Below are positions 6,787-6,851 of a stretch of 6,851 nucleotides of DNA, one piece after another (the first letter of the stretch is position 1; every line of letters starts with the position of its first letter). Under the pieces are notes generated by a model. The model searched no databases. It saw nothing but the letters and a program-made list of their open reading frames with translations, and had not been told where the DNA came from. The DNA is from Magnetococcales bacterium (lineage in GTDB: Bacteria > Pseudomonadota > Magnetococcia > Magnetococcales > JADFYX01): contig JADFYX010000132.1 of assembly GCA_015232795.1 (NCBI GenBank), positions 1 to 6,851 of the forward strand, written 5' to 3'. A program made the translations under genes and the position numbers.

Positions 6787-6851
6787 ATTTTCAAACCTGC
6801 TGCCGGAATCAATTACAATAAAATGCTCGGTTACAATCGATTCTTTATCCA
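6787..6851 (-). other. Open upstream frame of glpD: probable additional N-terminal codons or 5' leader
   Basis: Read on the minus strand in the glpD frame, these 65 bases contain no stop and encode DKESIVTEHFIVIDS followed by GSRFEN, leading into the methionine at 6786. The outermost, incomplete codon is NTG (its T and G are the complements of 6851 and 6850), so a start codon could sit exactly at the edge. There is no in-frame ATG, GTG or TTG between that codon and 6786. The stretch looks protein-like, so the real gene may begin at or beyond the window end. No separate promoter was recognised here. Confidence 0.5.

Overview
This window comes from a bacterial chromosome, most likely a Proteobacterium. 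The first 3.96 kb is a block of the division and cell-wall (dcw) cluster in its classical order, mraY-murD-ftsW-murG, and the MraY and FtsW sequences are of proteobacterial type. By eye the G+C content is in the mid-40s percent. I cannot place the class or genus from the sequence alone.

Layout. Positions 1-3962 hold four plus-strand genes packed with almost no spacing: the 3' end of mraY (cut by the window start), then complete murD, ftsW and murG. MraY makes lipid I. MurD adds D-glutamate to UDP-MurNAc-L-Ala in the cytoplasm. MurG turns lipid I into lipid II. FtsW polymerises lipid II at the division septum. Positions 3949-4653 hold a compact type II toxin-antitoxin cassette, also on the plus strand: an AbrB-type antitoxin (vapB) and a PIN-domain ribonuclease toxin (vapC). 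It appears to have its own promoter, whose -35 lies inside the end of murG, and a perfect 7-bp palindrome covers the -10 and likely start site. Positions 4657 to the right edge hold one minus-strand gene, a GlpD-family FAD-dependent glycerol-3-phosphate dehydrogenase. It faces vapC tail to tail with 3 bp between the stop codons.

Points of interest. In the usual order murG is followed by murC and murB; here the toxin-antitoxin pair and glpD take that place. The GlpD protein carries about 125-145 extra N-terminal residues that I do not recognise, and its reading frame stays open to the window edge, so its true start may lie outside. Its dehydrogenase domain also lacks the arginine equivalent to E. 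coli GlpD Arg54, while the other active-site residues I can align are kept.

No RNA genes, CRISPR arrays, insertion sequences or long repeats were seen. The only intergenic stretch of note is the 50 bp between murG and vapB. I saw no convincing evidence of a wholly new multi-gene system; the N-terminally extended GlpD is the least explained element.
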